A stretch of 64,000 bases of DNA from positions 744,001 through 808,000 of the forward strand of contig NC_014166.1 in the NCBI RefSeq assembly GCF_000092245.1. The letters run 5' to 3'. Made by a program: the position numbers and the translations under genes. The notes under the pieces are model-generated. The model was not told where the DNA came from, made no database searches, and worked only from the letters and a program-made list of their open reading frames with translations. Source of the stretch: Arcobacter nitrofigilis DSM 7299. Lineage in GTDB: Bacteria; Campylobacterota; Campylobacteria; Campylobacterales; Arcobacteraceae. Of this stretch, positions 61,038 to 64,000 are shown one piece after another. Numbering within the stretch: position 1 is the first letter of the stretch; every line of letters starts with the position of its first letter.

Positions 61038-64000
61038 TAGCTCGTTTTTTTATTAATCATCCTATTTTTGCATGGGTAATATCTTTACTTATAATGTTAT
61101 TAGGACTACTTTCTATAAAAAATTTACCAGTAGAACAGTATCCAGATATTGCTCCTCCAACAATTAATATTCAAGCAACATACGCTGGAGCAACAGCTAA
61201 AACTATTGAAAATAGTATCACTCAACTTATAGAAGAAGAATTAACTGGATTAGATGGATTGTTGTATTTTTCTTCAACTAGTCAAACAGGAAGTTCAAGT
61301 ATAAATGTTGTATTTGAAAAGGGTGTAGATCCAGATATTGCCCAAGTTAAAGTAAATAATAAGATTCAACAAGTACTACCAAGACTTCCAGAAGATGTTA
61401 GAAAAGAAGGGGTTAGTGTTGTAAAATCACAAGATGATTTTCTTATGATACTTAGTATCCATGATGAATCAGGAAAATCAAGTGAAAATGATATTTCAGA
61501 TTATTTAATCACCAATATAAAAGATGGACTTTCTAGAATAAATGGTGTTGGTGGAGTTGAACTTTTTGGTTCAGAATATGCAATGAGAGTTTGGATAGAT
61601 CCCAAAAAACTTAAATCTTATAATCTAATGCCTTCTGATATTAATAATGCAATTTTAAAACAAAATGCACAAGTATCTGCAGGAAGTATTGGAGCAAGAC
61701 CACAGGTAAAAGGTCAAGAGTTAAATGCAGATGTTGTATCAAGAAGTAAATTAGAAAATGCAAAAGAGTTTGAAAATATTGTAATAAAAAGTAATAAAAA
61801 TGGTGCAGATGTTCTTTTAAAAGATGTTGCAAAAGTTGTATTAGGTAGTAATGATTACTCTTTTATATCAAAAAATAATGGATATCAAGCAAGTGGTATA
61901 GGTGTAAAATTATCTTCTGGTGCAAATGCTGTTGATGTAGCAAAAAGAGTTAGAGAATATTTATCATCATTTGAAAACTCTTTACCAAGTGGATACATAA
62001 TTTCATATCCATATGATACAACTATTTTTATTGAAGAATCTATAAAAGAAGTTGTAAAAACACTATTTGAAGCTGTGTTTTTGGTAGTTGTTGTAATGTT
62101 TGTTTTTCTTAATAGTTGGCGAGCAACTATAATCCCTGCTATTGCAGTACCTGTGGTACTGCTTGGTACCTTTGCTATTTTGAATTTTTTAGGATTTACA
62201 ATAAACTCTTTAACTATGTTTGCAATGGTATTATCCATAGGTTTATTAGTTGATGATGCTATTGTTGTTGTTGAAAATGTAGAAAGGAATATGAGAGAAA
62301 AAAAGCTTTGTGCAAAAGAAGCAACTATTATAGCAATGGATGAAATCACGAGTGCTTTAATTGGAGTTGCAACTGTACTTTCTGTAGTATTTTTACCAAT
62401 GATATTTTTTACAGGTTCTACTGGAATTATATATAAACAATTTGCAGTTACAATTATATCTTCAATGGTTTTATCAGTTGTTGTAGCATTGACACTATCT
62501 CCTGCCATTTGTGCTACCTTTTTAAAACCTCATAATCCAAATAAAAAGAGTAATGATGTACTTGATTGGTTTAATAGAAAATTCACTAATTTAACAAAAA
62601 AATATAAATCAGGAATTTTTAAATTTATTAATGCTCCTATGAGATCACTTGTTGCTTATATTGCAATAATAGCTGTAAGTATTTTATTTTTTATAAAATT
62701 GCCTACGGGATTTATATCACCTGAAGATCAAGGTGATTTGATGATTCAATTTACCCTTCCAGCTGGTGCAAGTACAACACGTTCTGAAAATACTGAAAAA
62801 ATAATAAGAGATTATTTTTTAACAGAAGAAAAAAGTAATATAAATTCTATTTTTTCAATTGTTGGTTTTACCTTTTCAGGAAATGGACAAAATGGGGGAT
62901 TAGGATTTGTTGAGTTAAAAAATTGGGATCAAAGAGCTGGTATAGAAAATAGTGCAGATTCCATTGCTAATAGAGCAATGATGAAGTTTACAGATAATAA
63001 GTCAAAATATTTTATAAGAGATGCACAAGTATTTGTAATGAATCCATCTTCTGTTCCTGGTTTAGGTAATACAGATGGCTTTGAATTTCAATTGCAAGCT
63101 GGTGCTAAAATGACAAGAGATGATTTATCAGTAGCAAAAGATTCTTTATTAAAAAAAATAAATTCAAATAAATTGATAGTAAATGCAAGAGTTGAAGGAA
63201 CTGAAGAGACACCAAAATTAAAACTTGATTATGATAAGAAAAAAATCTTTTCATTGGGATTATCTTATGATGATATTGATAATACCCTAAATACAGCTTG
63301 GGCAGGTTCTTATGTTAATGATTTTATTGATAAATCAAGAATAAAAAGAGTCTATGTACAAGCTGATGCAAAATATCGATCTAAACCTGAAGATTTATAT
63401 CAATGGAATGTTAGAAATAATGAAAATAAAATGGTCTCTTTTGAAGAGTTTACTAATATCTCTTGGAAAAAATCTGAGAAATCATTGACAAGATATAATG
63501 GCTTAGCTTCTTATTTAATTCAAGGTGAAGCTGCTTCTGGCATAAGTTCTGGAGTTGCAATGGATGAGATGGAAAGATTAGTAAAACTTAATAATAAAGA
63601 TACTAAATATGCATGGAGTGGCTTATCTTATCAAGAAAGATTGTCAAGCGGTCAAGCTATATATTTATACGCATTATCTTTAGTTGTTATATTTTTATGT
63701 TTAGCTGCTTTATATGAGAGTTGGAGTATTCCTTTTTCTGTTTTATTAGCTGTACCCTTAGGAGTTGTTGGAGCCGTTATTGCAGTATATTTTAGAGGAT
63801 TAAACAATGATATATATTTTCAAGTGGCACTTTTAACAACAATTGGATTGGTCTCTAAAAATGCAATATTGATAGTTGAGTTTGTTGAAAATGCTTATAA
63901 AAAAGGTGAATCATTAACAGTTGCAGCAGTTGAAGGAGCAACTTTGAGATTTAGACCAATAATTATGACTTCATTAGCTTTTATTGCTGGTATTATTCCT
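61034..64000 (+). CDS. AcrB/MexB/CmeB-type RND multidrug permease, 3' end outside the window
   Basis: The ATG at 61034 overlaps the adaptor stop (ATGA). The frame stays open for 989 codons to the last base, so perhaps 40-60 residues are missing. It starts MIARFFINHPIFAWVISLLI, the usual HAE1-type N-terminus. Helix 4 has the proton-relay Asp pair in SIGLLVDDAIVVVENVERNM near residue 400, and helices 10-11 have the Lys in GLVSKNAILIVEF and the Thr in IIMTSLAFIAG. FVMNPSSVPGLGNTDGFEFQ belongs to the C-terminal porter domain. It is an inner-membrane proton/drug antiporter of the MexAB type. The outer channel gene is likely just beyond the window. Confidence 0.95.
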   Translation, partial: MIARFFINHPIFAWVISLLIMLLGLLSIKNLPVEQYPDIAPPTINIQATYAGATAKTIENSITQLIEEELTGLDGLLYFSSTSQTGSSSINVVFEKGVDPDIAQVKVNNKIQQVLPRLPEDVRKEGVSVVKSQDDFLMILSIHDESGKSSENDISDYLITNIKDGLSRINGVGGVELFGSEYAMRVWIDPKKLKSYNLMPSDINNAILKQNAQVSAGSIGARPQVKGQELNADVVSRSKLENAKEFENIVIKSNKNGADVLLKDVAKVVLGSNDYSFISKNNGYQASGIGVKLSSGANAVDVAKRVREYLSSFENSLPSGYIISYPYDTTIFIEESIKEVVKTLFEAVFLVVVVMFVFLNSWRATIIPAIAVPVVLLGTFAILNFLGFTINSLTMFAMVLSIGLLVDDAIVVVENVERNMREKKLCAKEATIIAMDEITSALIGVATVLSVVFLPMIFFTGSTGIIYKQFAVTIISSMVLSVVVALTLSPAICATFLKPHNPNKKSNDVLDWFNRKFTNLTKKYKSGIFKFINAPMRSLVAYIAIIAVSILFFIKLPTGFISPEDQGDLMIQFTLPAGASTTRSENTEKIIRDYFLTEEKSNINSIFSIVGFTFSGNGQNGGLGFVELKNWDQRAGIENSADSIANRAMMKFTDNKSKYFIRDAQVFVMNPSSVPGLGNTDGFEFQLQAGAKMTRDDLSVAKDSLLKKINSNKLIVNARVEGTEETPKLKLDYDKKKIFSLGLSYDDIDNTLNTAWAGSYVNDFIDKSRIKRVYVQADAKYRSKPEDLYQWNVRNNENKMVSFEEFTNISWKKSEKSLTRYNGLASYLIQGEAASGISSGVAMDEMERLVKLNNKDTKYAWSGLSYQERLSSGQAIYLYALSLVVIFLCLAALYESWSIPFSVLLAVPLGVVGAVIAVYFRGLNNDIYFQVALLTTIGLVSKNAILIVEFVENAYKKGESLTVAAVEGATLRFRPIIMTSLAFIAGIIP

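Noticed and set aside
61885-62508. 207-codon minus-strand frame inside the RND permease
   Set aside because: It is an antisense shadow of a strongly conserved coding region with no ribosome site or family match.

Overview
The window is AT-rich chromosomal DNA from a member of the Campylobacterota, most likely of the Arcobacter lineage. This rests on gene content and protein style: CcoI next to CcoS, an Mqo-type malate dehydrogenase, meso-diaminopimelate MurE, MsrPQ, NnrS, a sulfide:quinone-reductase-like flavoprotein, many Cache/EAL/GGDEF signalling proteins, and short AT-rich spacers. No database search was possible, so the genus is an inference. I see no insertion sequence, prophage or CRISPR array. 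Almost everything looks like core or lineage-specific chromosome.

Layout. 1-9.0 kb: a partial AraC-type regulator, acetate kinase, then (minus strand) a DUF4212 protein, the ActP-type acetate/solute symporter, a CNBD-CBS-DUF294 protein and a DnaQ-like exonuclease broken by one extra A, followed by a histidine kinase/response regulator pair upstream of the symporter. 9.06-9.80 kb: eight tRNA genes in two tandem copies of Lys-Glu-Val-Asp, driven by a consensus sigma-70 promoter that lies in the 3' end of the CinA-type gene. 9.8-17.1 kb: pncC-type amidase, mqo, ileS, a 36-residue membrane protein, an Nfu protein, a helical protein and murE. 17.1-21.0 kb (minus): MoxR, DUF58 (frameshifted at an A9 tract), DUF4381-like, von Willebrand A and an OmpA-like membrane protein. 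21.3-23.7 kb: a SCO-like protein overlapping an unusual chemoreceptor. 23.8-27.9 kb: rpsB with a structured leader, tsf, an orphan ABC ATPase, an acidic pseudo-receiver protein and gmk. 27.9-36.3 kb: an EAL response regulator, ccoI-ccoS, cytochrome c553, an ABC ATPase, hemH, AMMECR1 and MEMO proteins and a DUF218 protein. 36.3-44.9 kb: a CvfB-like protein, tpx, nnrS, msrPQ, a GMC oxidoreductase with its small subunit and a UvrD-type helicase. 45-51.6 kb: two large c-di-GMP proteins and valS. 51.6-52.2 kb: a gene-free block packed with inverted repeats. 52.2-64 kb: a 50-residue protein, the SQR-like flavoprotein, an RND pump whose permease is split in two genes, a lipoprotein, a NIPSNAP protein, and a TetR-controlled MexAB-type pump that runs off the window.

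How the genes work together. Acetate handling (ackA, the ActP locus) is clustered with its own two-component system. Respiration and periplasmic redox are served by mqo, ccoIS, the SCO protein, cytochrome c553, hemH, msrPQ, nnrS, tpx and the SQR-like enzyme. Translation genes (ileS, valS, rpsB, tsf, eight tRNAs) are spread between them. Two different RND systems give export capacity.

Most unusual points: two single-base homopolymer frameshifts whose correction restores full-length proteins; the tandem tRNA block; the SCO-chemoreceptor pair with a histidine-rich membrane domain and a C-terminal EWENF; the split RND permease with a TAATG junction; the structured repeat block at 51.6-52.2 kb with a shorter relative at 59.1 kb; and two short proteins, of 36 and 50 residues, that are easily missed.
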